Below the pieces are notes generated by a model. It was given only the letters and a program-made list of their open reading frames with translations. It did not search any database and was not told where the DNA came from. The position numbers and the translations under genes were made by a program. A DNA stretch of 54,579 nt from Bacteroidia bacterium (GTDB taxonomy: Bacteria > Bacteroidota > Bacteroidia > B-17B0 > Aurantibacillaceae). The stretch spans positions 1-54,579 of the forward strand of contig JAEUTQ010000014.1 of NCBI GenBank assembly GCA_016787445.1. Reading direction: 5' to 3'. How positions within the stretch are numbered: position 1 is the first letter of the stretch; each line of letters starts with the position of its first letter. Shown here piece by piece: positions 1 through 8,577 of this stretch.

Positions 1-67
1 TAATTACCTTACCGTTTTTAAGATCAGACAAGGCCTCTTCAATAGTATTCAGCTTAAACTCACTCAT
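1..67 (-). CDS. ribB: 3,4-dihydroxy-2-butanone 4-phosphate synthase (RibB or RibBA), N-terminal fragment
   Basis: Only the first 22 codons lie in the window; the gene runs off the left edge. The translation begins MSEFKLNTIEEALSDLKNGK and continues VI, which matches the start of Bacteroidota RibB/RibBA proteins, where a conserved VVDDEDRENEGD segment follows just beyond this point. RibB makes the four-carbon precursor of riboflavin from ribulose 5-phosphate; in this phylum it is usually fused to GTP cyclohydrolase II (RibA), but the fusion cannot be checked here. The ATG is preceded, after only 4 nt, by a perfect TAACTTTG -7 box on the same strand, so the mRNA may be leaderless. The gene is divergent from the Nudix gene. 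The identification rests on a short N-terminal match. Confidence 0.72.
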   Translation of the reverse strand, partial: MSEFKLNTIEEALSDLKNGKVI

Positions 68-71
68 GGCG

Positions 72-79
72 CAAAGTTA
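72..79 (-). promoter_or_regulatory. -7 box of ribB, leaderless-type
   Basis: On the minus strand the sequence reads TAACTTTG, a perfect match to the Bacteroidota TAnnTTTG -7 consensus. It ends 4 nt before the ribB ATG, so the predicted transcription start falls on the start codon. Confidence 0.6.
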
Positions 80-120
80 CGCATTTTACGGCTTTACAAG
101 TGTTATTTCGGCGTTTTATC

Positions 121-128
121 TACTTTTG
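121..128 (+). promoter_or_regulatory. -7 box of the Nudix gene
   Basis: TACTTTTG matches TAnnTTTG and ends 5 nt before the GTG start at 134, so the transcript is predicted to begin at or next to the start codon. Confidence 0.6.
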
Positions 129-133
129 TAGAC

Positions 134-757
134 GTGTTAAACCATCCATTTATAATTAGCTTAAAAGAACAATTACAAGGCACTTTGCCCGGCGAAGCAG
201 CGCAGTTTGAAATGGCGCATATCAGCCGCGAAAAAATAAAGTACGAGGATTTAAAAAAAGGTAATTACAGAAGCAGCGCAGTTTTAGTGTTATTGGCGCA
301 AAGGGAGGGAGAGTTTTTTATTCCTTTAACGGAACGACATACATATAATGGCGCGCATAGCGGACAAGTGAGTTTTCCTGGAGGGAAAAAAGAAGAACAG
401 GATGAAAGTTTAATGCATACCGCCTTGCGGGAATGTGGTGAAGAGATTGGAATTCATTCGGATATTGAAGTAATAGGTGAACTTACTCCGCTTTATATTC
501 CGGTGAGTGGCTTTTTGGTAAATCCGTATGTGGGCGTTTATACCGGAAGTAAATTAGATTACACTTTGAATGAAAGTGAAGTAAAGTCCTTGCTTGAACT
601 TAATTTAAGTGATTTAAAAAGTCCGGATTTAATTAAGCAAACCGTTGTTGAACCGGCGCCGGGTTATAAATTAAAAACCCCGTACTTTGACGTACGGGGC
701 AAAATTGTTTGGGGAGCAACAGCAATGATATTAAACGAATTTAAAAAGCTGCTGTAA
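134..757 (+). CDS. NUDIX hydrolase, CoA pyrophosphatase (NudL/NUDT7-like)
   Basis: A 207-residue Nudix protein, predicted to split coenzyme A or its oxidised and acyl forms into 3',5'-ADP and phosphopantetheine. The CoA-specific signature is present: LTER, then H-S-GQVSFPGG, leading into a Nudix helix (TALRECGEEIGI, about residues 97-108) with the REx2EE metal ligands. Length is normal for the family. The start is a GTG; the first residues (LNHPFIISLKEQL) align with the usual N-terminus of these enzymes, and no upstream ATG fits. It is divergent from ribB and converges on the next gene, the two stop codons abutting as TAATTA. Confidence 0.88.
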   Translation: MLNHPFIISLKEQLQGTLPGEAAQFEMAHISREKIKYEDLKKGNYRSSAVLVLLAQREGEFFIPLTERHTYNGAHSGQVSFPGGKKEEQDESLMHTALRECGEEIGIHSDIEVIGELTPLYIPVSGFLVNPYVGVYTGSKLDYTLNESEVKSLLELNLSDLKSPDLIKQTVVEPAPGYKLKTPYFDVRGKIVWGATAMILNEFKKLL

Positions 758-1552
758 TTATTTTGATTTCTTTTTCTCGATTTCAGCTACCTGATTATCG
801 TAACACAAATAATATTTTCCTTTAGAAAGATTTTCGATGCCTAAATCTTTTCCAAAACCTCTCTTTACGATGATACCGAAATTATCATACACTTCGTAAG
901 CAGTTTCGGCTGTAAATTGAATGGAAGTGTTTTCCTTATTGATTGCGAAGTTTGGTTTTTCAGAAGCTGAGTTGTAAACAACGTGATTAGAATATTTTGG
1001 TTCTGAATTAAAACCAACTTGCTTTACACGGTATTTGTTAGCGCCACTGTGAGCGGTTACTTTGAAAGAATATTCGTGAGATTCAGGAGTACCAACACCG
1101 TTAACTTCTCCAATTGGAACCCATTTGTTCCATTTGAATTGCTCGATAATGTATGGTAATGCACCGCTTTCATTTTTAGTAGACCACTTTAAAATTCCTG
1201 CTGAAGAAATTCCCATGGTTAACACTTCGAAACTTGGACGTGGACGTAAATCATCCATGTTTAAAACACGTGGCGTGCAATCATTCTTATGCGTAATCTC
1301 GATGGTTACATCTTGACCGTATTTTAATTTCATAGAAGCTAAATCAATCTCAAATGCACTTGAGTTAACTTCGTCAGTAGTAATGTTACCGTTTACTTTT
1401 ACTTCAAGAGCACAGAAACCTACGCCTGCTCCACCATAAAAATTTTGTACAAACACATTTTTGTTTTGATACTTGCCTTCTACAACAAGTTTAGCCGCAA
1501 AACCAATTTGCGCTGCCATTAAAAATGTAATTGATGCAATTAATTTCTTCAT
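758..1552 (-). CDS. secreted protein with a T9SS-like C-terminal domain
   Basis: A 264-residue protein starting MKKLIASITFLMAAQIGFA, a clear signal peptide. The reading frame stays open upstream to 1642, but the ATG at 1552 is preferred because it begins the signal peptide. The central region is beta-rich and contains WSTKNE and VEQFKW-like strands resembling fibronectin III modules. The last 50 residues (YEVYDNFGIIVKRG ... LSKGKYYLCYDN ... KKK) follow the pattern of type A T9SS sorting domains: a YDxxGxxV strand, LxxGxYY and a basic end. It is therefore probably exported and passed through the type IX system to the cell surface. No enzymatic motif is seen and the function is unknown. Confidence 0.7.
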   Translation of the reverse strand: MKKLIASITFLMAAQIGFAAKLVVEGKYQNKNVFVQNFYGGAGVGFCALEVKVNGNITTDEVNSSAFEIDLASMKLKYGQDVTIEITHKNDCTPRVLNMDDLRPRPSFEVLTMGISSAGILKWSTKNESGALPYIIEQFKWNKWVPIGEVNGVGTPESHEYSFKVTAHSGANKYRVKQVGFNSEPKYSNHVVYNSASEKPNFAINKENTSIQFTAETAYEVYDNFGIIVKRGFGKDLGIENLSKGKYYLCYDNQVAEIEKKKSK

Positions 1553-1653
1553 TTCTTTTGTTTCAATTTGAATTAAAATTGAGCTACAGTTTTTTTGAAT
1601 TAATCTGTTAAAATCCTTAATTCGACTACAAATATATAGCAAAAAAAAGCCGA

Positions 1654-1845
1654 TTACAAAAATTTACGGGCCTTAACGATCAAATAAAGTAACAATAATA
1701 TTAACAATACACCTAAAAGGATTTTAGATGAGTTGGGGTAATGGGTAGAATTGACCTTTTTATCCTTTCGGAATGACATAAACATGACAATAATAAAGAC
1801 TGCCAAAAAGCTCAACGCAAAGATTATTCGTCCTGTTGTAAACAT
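1654..1845 (-). CDS. small two-helix membrane protein
   Basis: A 63-residue protein with two hydrophobic helices (about residues 5-24 and 41-59) separated by a basic and polar loop (FRKDKKVNSTHYPNSSK). Short proteins with this N-terminus (MFTTGRIIFA) and the RKDKK loop are, from memory, widespread and uncharacterised in Bacteroidota. It has its own promoter, a TACTTTTG box about 18 nt upstream, back to back with the promoter of the divergent WG-repeat gene. No function can be assigned. Confidence 0.68.
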   Translation of the reverse strand: MFTTGRIIFALSFLAVFIIVMFMSFRKDKKVNSTHYPNSSKILLGVLLILLLLYLIVKARKFL

Positions 1846-1863
1846 TTTAATAAGTTAACCCTG

Positions 1864-1879
1864 CAAAAGTATAATTTTA
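1864..1879. promoter_or_regulatory. abutting divergent -7 boxes
   Basis: On the minus strand 1871-1864 reads TACTTTTG (for the small membrane protein); on the plus strand 1872-1879 reads TAATTTTA (for the WG-repeat gene). The two boxes touch without overlap, so each polymerase would place its -33 contacts over the other gene's start region. Confidence 0.5.
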
Positions 1880-1886
1880 AGCCCTG

Positions 1887-3983
1887 ATGAGGCTAATTAA
1901 ACCGCTTTTTTTCTACTTAATATTAACAGCATTTTCCCTCCGAGGAGCCAAGATAAATCAGGCGTATGAGGCGCTCTCGATTTACGATTACTTTAAGGCT
2001 AAAAAGTTGTTTTACGAGGTGCTGAAAAAGCAGCCCAATGCACCGGCAGCTTACGGACTTTCCACCCTGTTTTACCGGTCGGATAACCCCTTCAGCAACG
2101 CCGATAGTGCCGCAAAATACATTACATGGGCCGGAAATTTCTTTAAAAAGTCCCGGGTTAAGGAATCCTATAATGGCTTTATTATCGATAGCCTTCATAT
2201 CTCCATTTTGGCCGACAGTATCGCTCAAAAACTGCTTAAAAAGGCTTTATTAGCTAATAACACCTCCGATTTGGAGGCTTTTTTGATTAAAAATCCCTTT
2301 GCCCCACAAAACTTAAAGCAACAGGCACTTCTAAAACGTGATCAACTCATTTTTTCGCAAAATCAGTATTACAACAACAGCGATAGTACCTACTCTGTTC
2401 TTCTTCGTTTTCCGCAAAGTCATCTTTACCCTGAGCTGCAAACTTTATACGATAAACAATTGTTTGAAGAATACACGGTACTTAAATCGGCGCAGGTGTA
2501 CATTGATTTTATTCGTCAGTACCCAACCAATAAATTCATCGGCAAAGCTCAGGATGATTTGTTTCAACTCTATCGTAAAAACAATGATGTGCAAGGTCTC
2601 GAGTTTTATGTACATAACTATCCCAAAAGTCGTTTTTACAATGAAGCCTGGAAATTGCTTTATGCTTTAACAGTTAAATCTTATAATAACGATGAACTCA
2701 CCGGGTTCATGAATGCTTATCCGGAGTTTCCTTTCAAAGAATCCATTAATAAAGAAATTGAACTCAATAATAAAATTTTGATTCCGCTTAACGACAGCGA
2801 TTATGTTGGTTTCATTGACACATCAGGTGTTTTTGTGATTCCTGCAACTTACGATGCGGCAACGCCTTTTAAAGAAGGTGTGGCGGTGGTAACGCGTAAT
2901 GACAGTGCCTGGTTTGTAAATAAAGAAAACAAAAATGTTTTCAATTCATTTTATACCGAAGCATTTCCTTTTATAAGTGGTATTGCACCCGTAAACAAAA
3001 ACGGTCAGTGGTTTTTAATTAATCGTCAAGGACAAGAAATAGCAGGGCCGTTTGATGATTTATCGGAACAAAGTGAACAGATTTATACCGTTAAATTGAA
3101 TAATAAATATGGCGCGCTTGACATTTACGGGAATTACATTCTGCAACCGCGTTTTGATAAATTGGGCGATTTTAAAAATGGAAAAGCCTACTACATTGAC
3201 AATGGACTGTACGGTTTCATTACCAAAAGCGGAAAAACATTCAGCGCCCGTTACCAATGGATTTCTGATTTTGACGAAAACAATATTGCCATTGTGAAAA
3301 TGAATGGACTATATGGTTTAATTAATGATAGCGATAGTTTATTTTTAAATGCCCGCTACGAACTCATCTTGAAAGCAGAACATTCCAACTTTATATTAGT
3401 ACGAAATAATAAATACGGCTTCTACAGCAGTAAAAATTGTTTTATTACAGATGTAGATAATGAGTTTAAAAAAGAATTACCGGTTTCTTATTATACTAAC
3501 GGACTTGCTTTCAAACTTATTAAAAACAAAAAGCAAGCCATAATGGATGCTAACGGAAAAGTGAGCATTGAGTTTGGAATGTTTGACGAGGTTTATTTCG
3601 CGCAAAACAATCTTATTCGTATAAAAAAGAAAAACAAATACGGTTTTACCGATAGAAAATTAAATATTGTCATTCCGTGCAAATACCTGGAGGCAACTGA
3701 TTTTAAAGACAGCATCAGCATAGTAAAAACCAAAACCGAAACTGTTTTGATTAGTACTGCCGGCACTGAAGTTTTTAAAACTAAAGGTTCCTTAACGCGG
3801 ATTTTTGCGCATTATTTCTGGGTTGAAGAAGAGGAACAAAACTTATTGATTGATAATAAAGGAAAAGTACTTATTGAGAACGCATCCGGTTACTCCATGG
3901 TTAATCTACAACAAAACGATAACGCCGCCACTTACCTTATAATTGAGTTAGAAAATAAATCAAAGAAAATCATCAAACTCTGA
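1887..3983 (+). CDS. exported TPR-like / WG-repeat protein
   Basis: A 698-residue protein with an N-terminal signal peptide (IKPLFFYLILTAFSLRGA). Residues 20-300 are helical and TPR-like, with AYEALSIYDYFKAKKLFYEVL and several YP-containing helix pairs of the kind seen in outer-membrane lipoprotein scaffolds. Residues 300-690 hold a series of WG-type beta repeats (YVGFIDTSGVFVIPATYD, YGFITKSGKTF, YGLINDSD, YGFTDRKLNIVIPCKYLEAT). WG repeats occur in exported proteins of unknown role, so it is probably a periplasmic or surface scaffold. The start is 7 nt after a TAATTTTA box. The next gene, serC, appears to have its own promoter. Confidence 0.75.
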   Translation: MRLIKPLFFYLILTAFSLRGAKINQAYEALSIYDYFKAKKLFYEVLKKQPNAPAAYGLSTLFYRSDNPFSNADSAAKYITWAGNFFKKSRVKESYNGFIIDSLHISILADSIAQKLLKKALLANNTSDLEAFLIKNPFAPQNLKQQALLKRDQLIFSQNQYYNNSDSTYSVLLRFPQSHLYPELQTLYDKQLFEEYTVLKSAQVYIDFIRQYPTNKFIGKAQDDLFQLYRKNNDVQGLEFYVHNYPKSRFYNEAWKLLYALTVKSYNNDELTGFMNAYPEFPFKESINKEIELNNKILIPLNDSDYVGFIDTSGVFVIPATYDAATPFKEGVAVVTRNDSAWFVNKENKNVFNSFYTEAFPFISGIAPVNKNGQWFLINRQGQEIAGPFDDLSEQSEQIYTVKLNNKYGALDIYGNYILQPRFDKLGDFKNGKAYYIDNGLYGFITKSGKTFSARYQWISDFDENNIAIVKMNGLYGLINDSDSLFLNARYELILKAEHSNFILVRNNKYGFYSSKNCFITDVDNEFKKELPVSYYTNGLAFKLIKNKKQAIMDANGKVSIEFGMFDEVYFAQNNLIRIKKKNKYGFTDRKLNIVIPCKYLEATDFKDSISIVKTKTETVLISTAGTEVFKTKGSLTRIFAHYFWVEEEEQNLLIDNKGKVLIENASGYSMVNLQQNDNAATYLIIELENKSKKIIKL

Positions 3984-4037
3984 AGCGCCTTTCAATTTTC
4001 TTCCTAAATTCGAAGTCAAATTTAAAACCCTTCGTAT

Positions 4038-5111
4038 ATGTCAAAAGTTCACAATTTCAGCGCAGGTCCGGGTATATTACCACAGGAAGTATTAAAACAA
4101 GCTTCTGAAGCCTGCATTAATTTTGATAACCTTAACCTTTCTTTATTAGAAATTTCTCACCGCAGTAAGAACTACGAAAAGGTGATGGATGAAGCCCGTT
4201 CGATTGTAAAAGAATTATTTGAAGTGGGTGACGAATACGAAGTACTTTATTTAGGTGGCGGTGCAAGCTTACAGTTTGCGATGGTTCCTTATAACTTATT
4301 AAGAGAAAACGGTACTGCTGCTTATGTAAACACCGGTGTATGGGCGAGTAAAGCCATTAAAGAAGCTAAGCTAATTGGAAACACCAAAGTGATTGCTTCG
4401 TCTGAAGACAAAAACTTTAATTACATCCCAAAAGGCTATGAAATTCCTGGCGATGCCGATTACTTGCACATCACCAGCAACAACACCATTTACGGAACTC
4501 AGATGAAGAGTTTTCCTAAATGTAATATTCCATTGGTATGCGACATGAGCTCTGATATTTTCAGTCGTAAAGTAAATGCAAAAGACTTCACTTTGATTTA
4601 TGCCGGTGCACAAAAAAACATGGGGCCTGCAGGTAGCACGATGGTGATGGTTAAAAAAGATGCTTTAGGAAAAACCGGACGCAAAATGTTAAGTATGCTG
4701 GATTATCAGGTACACATTAAAGGCGGAAGCATGTACAACACACCTCCTGTATTCCCTATTTATGTAACGCTTTTAACCTTACAATGGTTAAAGAAAAACG
4801 GCGGCATCAGCTGGATCGAAAAAATCAATCAGCAAAAAGCTGATTTATTATATAGCGAAATTGATCGTAATCCGTTATTCATTGGTACTACCGCGGTGGA
4901 AGACCGTAGTAATATGAATGCGTGTTTCTTATTAAAAGACGCTTCTTTAGAACCGGAGTTTGATAAATTATGGAAAGAAGCAAACATCAGTGGTATTCGT
5001 GGTCACCGTGATGTAGGTGGATACAGAGCTTCTTTATACAATGCACTTCCATTAGAGAGTGTACAAGTATTAGTAGATGTTATGAAACAATTTGAAAGCA
5101 AAAAAGGCTAA
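4038..5111 (+). CDS. serC: phosphoserine aminotransferase
   Basis: SerC, 357 residues and full length (usual size about 360). It converts 3-phosphohydroxypyruvate plus glutamate to O-phosphoserine using pyridoxal phosphate; the second step of serine synthesis. Visible motifs are the N-terminal NFSAGPG, the GGGASLQF phosphate-binding segment, CDMSSD with the PLP-contacting Asp, and AGAQKNMGPAG with the Schiff-base lysine near residue 193. GIRGHRDVGGYRASLYNALP at the C-terminus is the substrate-binding end. It is followed by a strong terminator, so it is transcribed separately from serA, which lies one small gene downstream. Confidence 0.97.
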   Translation: MSKVHNFSAGPGILPQEVLKQASEACINFDNLNLSLLEISHRSKNYEKVMDEARSIVKELFEVGDEYEVLYLGGGASLQFAMVPYNLLRENGTAAYVNTGVWASKAIKEAKLIGNTKVIASSEDKNFNYIPKGYEIPGDADYLHITSNNTIYGTQMKSFPKCNIPLVCDMSSDIFSRKVNAKDFTLIYAGAQKNMGPAGSTMVMVKKDALGKTGRKMLSMLDYQVHIKGGSMYNTPPVFPIYVTLLTLQWLKKNGGISWIEKINQQKADLLYSEIDRNPLFIGTTAVEDRSNMNACFLLKDASLEPEFDKLWKEANISGIRGHRDVGGYRASLYNALPLESVQVLVDVMKQFESKKG

Positions 5112-5175
5112 TATCTTGTTCACTCAGGCAAACAATTAACTCACTCATTCTTATTTTTAAGAATGTCAATTTCAC

Positions 5176-5207
5176 AAAAACCGTCGCTAAACGCGACGGT
5201 TTTTTTA
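5176..5207 (+). terminator. serC intrinsic terminator
   Basis: Stem CCGTCGC (5181-5187) pairs with GCGACGG (5193-5199) around a TAAAC loop, followed by a run of T. Confidence 0.88.
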
Positions 5208-5348
5208 TTGGATAAAACCAGCCACTTATTCGCTAAAACATACCACTTACTAAAAGGTCTGCTTTTATCCCAACCTCAATTCAAAGGCCTTCGTAATAAT
5301 CAGTAAATACAATTCACACATTGTTTAACCTTTTAAAACACCAATTTT

Positions 5349-5594
5349 ATGAAAACCTTAATTCAAATAATCATCGTAGGAATGTTTGGTGTAGAACTTT
5401 GCTCGCCATTTTTCATCAGTTACATGGACAATAAAGCCAAACGCATAAAAGCGAGCACAGAATATTTTAATGCTCGAAACAAGAAAGAGCAAATGGCACA
5501 AAACAAATTAGCCAACGTATCAAAAAACTGGAAAAACATCGATTATGAAGGCGAAGCTTACGCCGATTCCAAATCGTTACAAATAAAAGAATAA
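5349..5594 (+). CDS. small hypothetical protein with an N-terminal membrane segment
   Basis: An 81-residue protein with a hydrophobic N-terminus (LIQIIIVGMFGVELCSPFF) that could be a signal anchor, then a charged, helical region rich in Lys, Asn and Glu. No domain is recognised. It sits alone between the serC terminator and two terminators of its own, so it forms a single-gene transcript. The ATG at 5349 has no Shine-Dalgarno site, as is normal here. Composition and the tight terminator bracket support a real gene, but the function is unknown. Confidence 0.6.
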   Translation: MKTLIQIIIVGMFGVELCSPFFISYMDNKAKRIKASTEYFNARNKKEQMAQNKLANVSKNWKNIDYEGEAYADSKSLQIKE

Positions 5595-5603
5595 AAAGCA
5601 GCT

Positions 5604-5634
5604 AAACAGCAAGGGGTTTTAATGGCTGTTTTTT
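5604..5634 (+). terminator. terminator after the 5349 gene
   Basis: AAACAGC (5604-5610) pairs with GCTGTTT (5625-5631) and is followed by T residues. Confidence 0.65.
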
Positions 5635-5635
5635 G

Positions 5636-5664
5636 AAAAACCATCAAGCGATTGATGGTTTTTC
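5636..5664. terminator. second tandem hairpin terminator
   Basis: CCATCAA (5641-5647), loop GCGA, TTGATGG (5652-5658), flanked by A5 and T5, so it could act in both directions. It lies directly in front of the serA promoter and isolates serA from upstream reading. Confidence 0.72.
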
Positions 5665-5667
5665 TTT

Positions 5668-5675
5668 TATATTTG
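5668..5675 (+). promoter_or_regulatory. -7 box of serA
   Basis: TATATTTG matches TAnnTTTG. The predicted start near 5680 gives a leader of about 20 nt before the ATG at 5699, which excludes the longer open frame beginning at 5633. Confidence 0.6.
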
Positions 5676-5698
5676 TTCCTACTAAAATAACCCCTTAT

Positions 5699-6649
5699 AT
5701 GAGTAAAAAAATTCTGGCCAACGATGGCATCGATGCAATAGGAAAAGAATTATTGGAAAAAGCAGGTTTTACGGTTGTAACAGATAAAGTTGCACAAGAA
5801 AATCTGATTCAGGAATTAAACGATAAAGGCTATGTGGCTCTAACGGTCCGCAGCGCTACGAAAGTTCGTAAAGATGTAATCGACGCTTGTCCGAATTTAA
5901 AAGTTATTGCACGCGGCGGTGTTGGAATGGATAACATTGATGTAGATTACGCGAAAAGCAAAAACATAAACGTCATTAACACGCCCGCTGCTTCTTCTAA
6001 CTCGGTAGCCGAATTGGTTTTTGCACACTTATTTAATGCAGTACGTTTTTTATACGACAGTAACCGTCAAATGCCAGGTCATGGCGACACAAAATTTGAT
6101 GATCTTAAAAAGAAATATGCCAAGGGTGTAGAATTAAGAGGAAAAACCATTGGTATTGTTGGATTCGGTAGAATTGGGCAATACGTTGCAAAAATGGCGC
6201 TTGGACTTGGTATGAAAGTTTTAGCCTTCGATCCGTATGTAACAGAAGCAACCATTGAAATTGAAATTGACGGAGCTTCACCTGTTAAGGTAAAAATAAC
6301 ACCGGTTGGATTGGATAAAGTCATTCAAAACAGTGATTTCATCACATTCCATGTACCGGGAGGAAAACTAATTACCAAACACGAATTAGCTTCCATGAAA
6401 AACGGAGTGGTGCTTGTTAATGCGGCACGTGGCGGAGTAATTAATGAAGACGATTTATTAGAAGCCTTAAACAGCGGAAAAGTTTCACATGCTTGTTTAG
6501 ATGTTTTCGAAAACGAACCAAAACCATCTGTTGCCATTTTAAATCATCCGAAAATTTCTTTAACTCCTCATATTGGTGCAGCTACTAACGAAGCGCAAGA
6601 GAGAATTGGAGTGGAGTTAGCGGAGAAAATAATTTCAGCATTGAACTAA
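5699..6649 (+). CDS. serA: D-3-phosphoglycerate dehydrogenase family (short form)
   Basis: A 316-residue D-2-hydroxyacid dehydrogenase, predicted to oxidise 3-phosphoglycerate to 3-phosphohydroxypyruvate, the first step of serine synthesis. It has [14 protein letters not shown] in the substrate domain, a Rossmann GxGxxG motif ([14 protein letters not shown]), the [13 protein letters not shown] catalytic Arg region, DVFENEP with the catalytic Glu, and TPHIGAAT with the catalytic His. The ACT/ASB domains of long SerA are absent, so serine feedback through ACT is not expected. The frame is open from 5633, but the extra 22 codons cross a terminator and the promoter; [10 protein letters not shown] is the true N-terminus. 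DUF1015 follows 10 nt later in the same operon. Confidence 0.92.
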   Translation: MSKKILANDGIDAIGKELLEKAGFTVVTDKVAQENLIQELNDKGYVALTVRSATKVRKDVIDACPNLKVIARGGVGMDNIDVDYAKSKNINVINTPAASSNSVAELVFAHLFNAVRFLYDSNRQMPGHGDTKFDDLKKKYAKGVELRGKTIGIVGFGRIGQYVAKMALGLGMKVLAFDPYVTEATIEIEIDGASPVKVKITPVGLDKVIQNSDFITFHVPGGKLITKHELASMKNGVVLVNAARGGVINEDDLLEALNSGKVSHACLDVFENEPKPSVAILNHPKISLTPHIGAATNEAQERIGVELAEKIISALN

Positions 6650-6659
6650 AAACATTCCT

Positions 6660-7907
6660 ATGGCCAAGGTCATCCCCTTTAAAGCAATCCGTCCGGTTAA
6701 CGACAAAGTACATCTCGTCGCTTCCCGAACTGTTGACGCTTACAATCTTTCTGAACTACGCGAAAAACTCATTGGTAATCCGTATACGTTTCTTCATGTT
6801 ATTAATCCTGATTTTGATGATAACATTAAAACAAAACCCGGATCACCGGAACGTTTAATCAAAGTCAAGAACAGATTTAAAAAATTTGTGGATGAAAATG
6901 TTTTTAAGCGTGACGAAATTCCTTGCTATTATATTTATCGTCAGATAAAAGAAAATAACACGTACACCGGAATAATTGCCTGCACTGGTATTGATGATTA
7001 TTTGAACGGCGTAATTAAAATCCACGAACAAACCATTACTTCCCGTGAGGAAAAACTAAAGGATTACCTTGAAGTGTGTGAGTTTAATGCCGAGCCTGTT
7101 CTTTTTTGTTACCCTAACGATGCCATTATTGATAAAACCGTAGAGGAAACAACGCAGAAAAATCCGGACTATGATTTTACAACTACAGATAAAGTCAGAC
7201 ACACGTTATGGGTGTTGAGTGAGGAAAACAATGTAAAAACACTTGCCAAGCAATTTAATTCAATCCAATCTATTTACATTGCCGACGGGCATCATCGTTC
7301 TGCTTCTTCTGCTTTATTAGGTAAAATAAAACGAAACGCAAAAAAATCATATACCGGTGAAGAAGCTTTTAATTTTTACCTCGGTGTATTCTTCCCGGAG
7401 TCGCAATTAAGAATTTATGATTATAACCGTGTGGTGAAGGACCTGAATAATCTTTCACCGAACGACTTAATAAAAAAGATTAAAGGAAAATTTGAAGTCA
7501 ATGAAGTAAAAGCTTCCGATTTCGCGCCACAGAAAAAACATGAGTTATCCATGTATCTCGATAACAAATGGTATTCATTACAAGCCAAGGAAAACACTTA
7601 CAATCCTAAAGATCCTGTTGGAAGTCTGGATGCTGCTATATTAACTGAACATATCCTCTCTCCTATTTTTGATATACACGATTTGAAAACCGATAAACGC
7701 ATTGGATTTGTTCCGGGTATTAAAGGAAGTAAAGAGTTGAAAAAAATGGTGGACGAAGGAAAGGCGGCAGTTTCATTCGGATTGTACCCTGTAACCATGG
7801 AACATTTAAAATGGATTGCAGACACTAACAACATCATGCCTCCAAAATCAACCTGGGTAGAACCTAAAATGAGAAGCGGATTAGTGATTTATAGTTTTGA
7901 AGATTAA
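6660..7907 (+). CDS. DUF1015 family protein
   Basis: A 415-residue member of DUF1015 (COG4198), full length. It has the N-terminal AKVIPFKAIRPV signature, the most conserved motif IADGHHRSASSALL (near residue 210), and the C-terminal segment VSFGLYPVTMEHL. The biochemical function is not firmly established. From memory, DUF1015 genes often sit next to serA and serC, and here the gene lies 10 nt after serA and 3 nt before yggS, which suggests a role in serine or PLP-linked metabolism. No membrane segment or signal peptide is seen, so it is cytosolic. The ADGHHR motif looks like an active site but its chemistry cannot be read from sequence. Confidence 0.9.
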   Translation: MAKVIPFKAIRPVNDKVHLVASRTVDAYNLSELREKLIGNPYTFLHVINPDFDDNIKTKPGSPERLIKVKNRFKKFVDENVFKRDEIPCYYIYRQIKENNTYTGIIACTGIDDYLNGVIKIHEQTITSREEKLKDYLEVCEFNAEPVLFCYPNDAIIDKTVEETTQKNPDYDFTTTDKVRHTLWVLSEENNVKTLAKQFNSIQSIYIADGHHRSASSALLGKIKRNAKKSYTGEEAFNFYLGVFFPESQLRIYDYNRVVKDLNNLSPNDLIKKIKGKFEVNEVKASDFAPQKKHELSMYLDNKWYSLQAKENTYNPKDPVGSLDAAILTEHILSPIFDIHDLKTDKRIGFVPGIKGSKELKKMVDEGKAAVSFGLYPVTMEHLKWIADTNNIMPPKSTWVEPKMRSGLVIYSFED

Positions 7908-7910
7908 TAA

Positions 7911-8576
7911 ATGTCTGTACAAGAGAATTTACATAAGATAAAATCTGAACTGCCGGCGCATGTAACACTCATTGCCGTATCTAAAACCAAACCCAACGAA
8001 CTCATTAAAGAAGCCTACTCGACCGGACATCGTGATTTCGGTGAGAATTATGTTCAGGAATTAGCAGATAAGCACGCACAACTTCCTGATGATATTCGCT
8101 GGCATTTTATCGGACATCTACAAAGCAACAAAGTCAAGTACATTGCACCCTTTGTGTATTTGATTCATGGCGTAGACAGTTTAAAATTATTGGAAGAAAT
8201 AAATAAACAAGGAAAAAAATACAACCGTGTCATTCATTGTTTACTTCAGGTTTACATTGCCAATGAAGAAACTAAATTCGGTTTATCCTTTGATGAATGT
8301 GAATCCATTCTTACTTCAGAGCTGCTCACAAAATTAGAAAACGTAAAAACTTGCGGATTCATGGCGATGGCTACGAATACAGAAGATGAAACTCAAATCA
8401 GAAAGGAATTCAAATCACTCAAAGATTTCCAAACTCAAATTCAAAAAATAATTAACCTTGAATTACCCATTCTTTCCTTTGGTATGAGCAGCGATTATAA
8501 AATTGCCATTGAGGAAGGAAGCACCATGGTAAGAATAGGCAGCAGTATTTTCGGAGAAAGAAATTACAACAACTAA
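7911..8576 (+). CDS. yggS: YggS family PLP homeostasis protein
   Basis: A 221-residue PLP-binding protein (YggS/PROSC). It binds pyridoxal 5'-phosphate and buffers its pool without known catalysis. Motifs are LIAVSKTKP with the PLP lysine, DFGENYVQE, WHFIGHLQSNK, and a C-terminal LSFGMSSDYKIAIEEGSTMVRIGSSIFG cut here into its parts SFGMSSDY and VRIGSSIFGER. Length is normal. It starts 3 nt after the DUF1015 stop and one base before the EamA start, so it is translationally linked to both. Its closeness to serC, a PLP enzyme, fits the role. Confidence 0.95.
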   Translation: MSVQENLHKIKSELPAHVTLIAVSKTKPNELIKEAYSTGHRDFGENYVQELADKHAQLPDDIRWHFIGHLQSNKVKYIAPFVYLIHGVDSLKLLEEINKQGKKYNRVIHCLLQVYIANEETKFGLSFDECESILTSELLTKLENVKTCGFMAMATNTEDETQIRKEFKSLKDFQTQIQKIINLELPILSFGMSSDYKIAIEEGSTMVRIGSSIFGERNYNN

Positions 8577-8577
8577 A

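Noticed and set aside
5633..5698. Upstream extension of serA
   Set aside because: The extra codons lie in a terminator and the -7 box; MSKK at 5699 is the family N-terminus.
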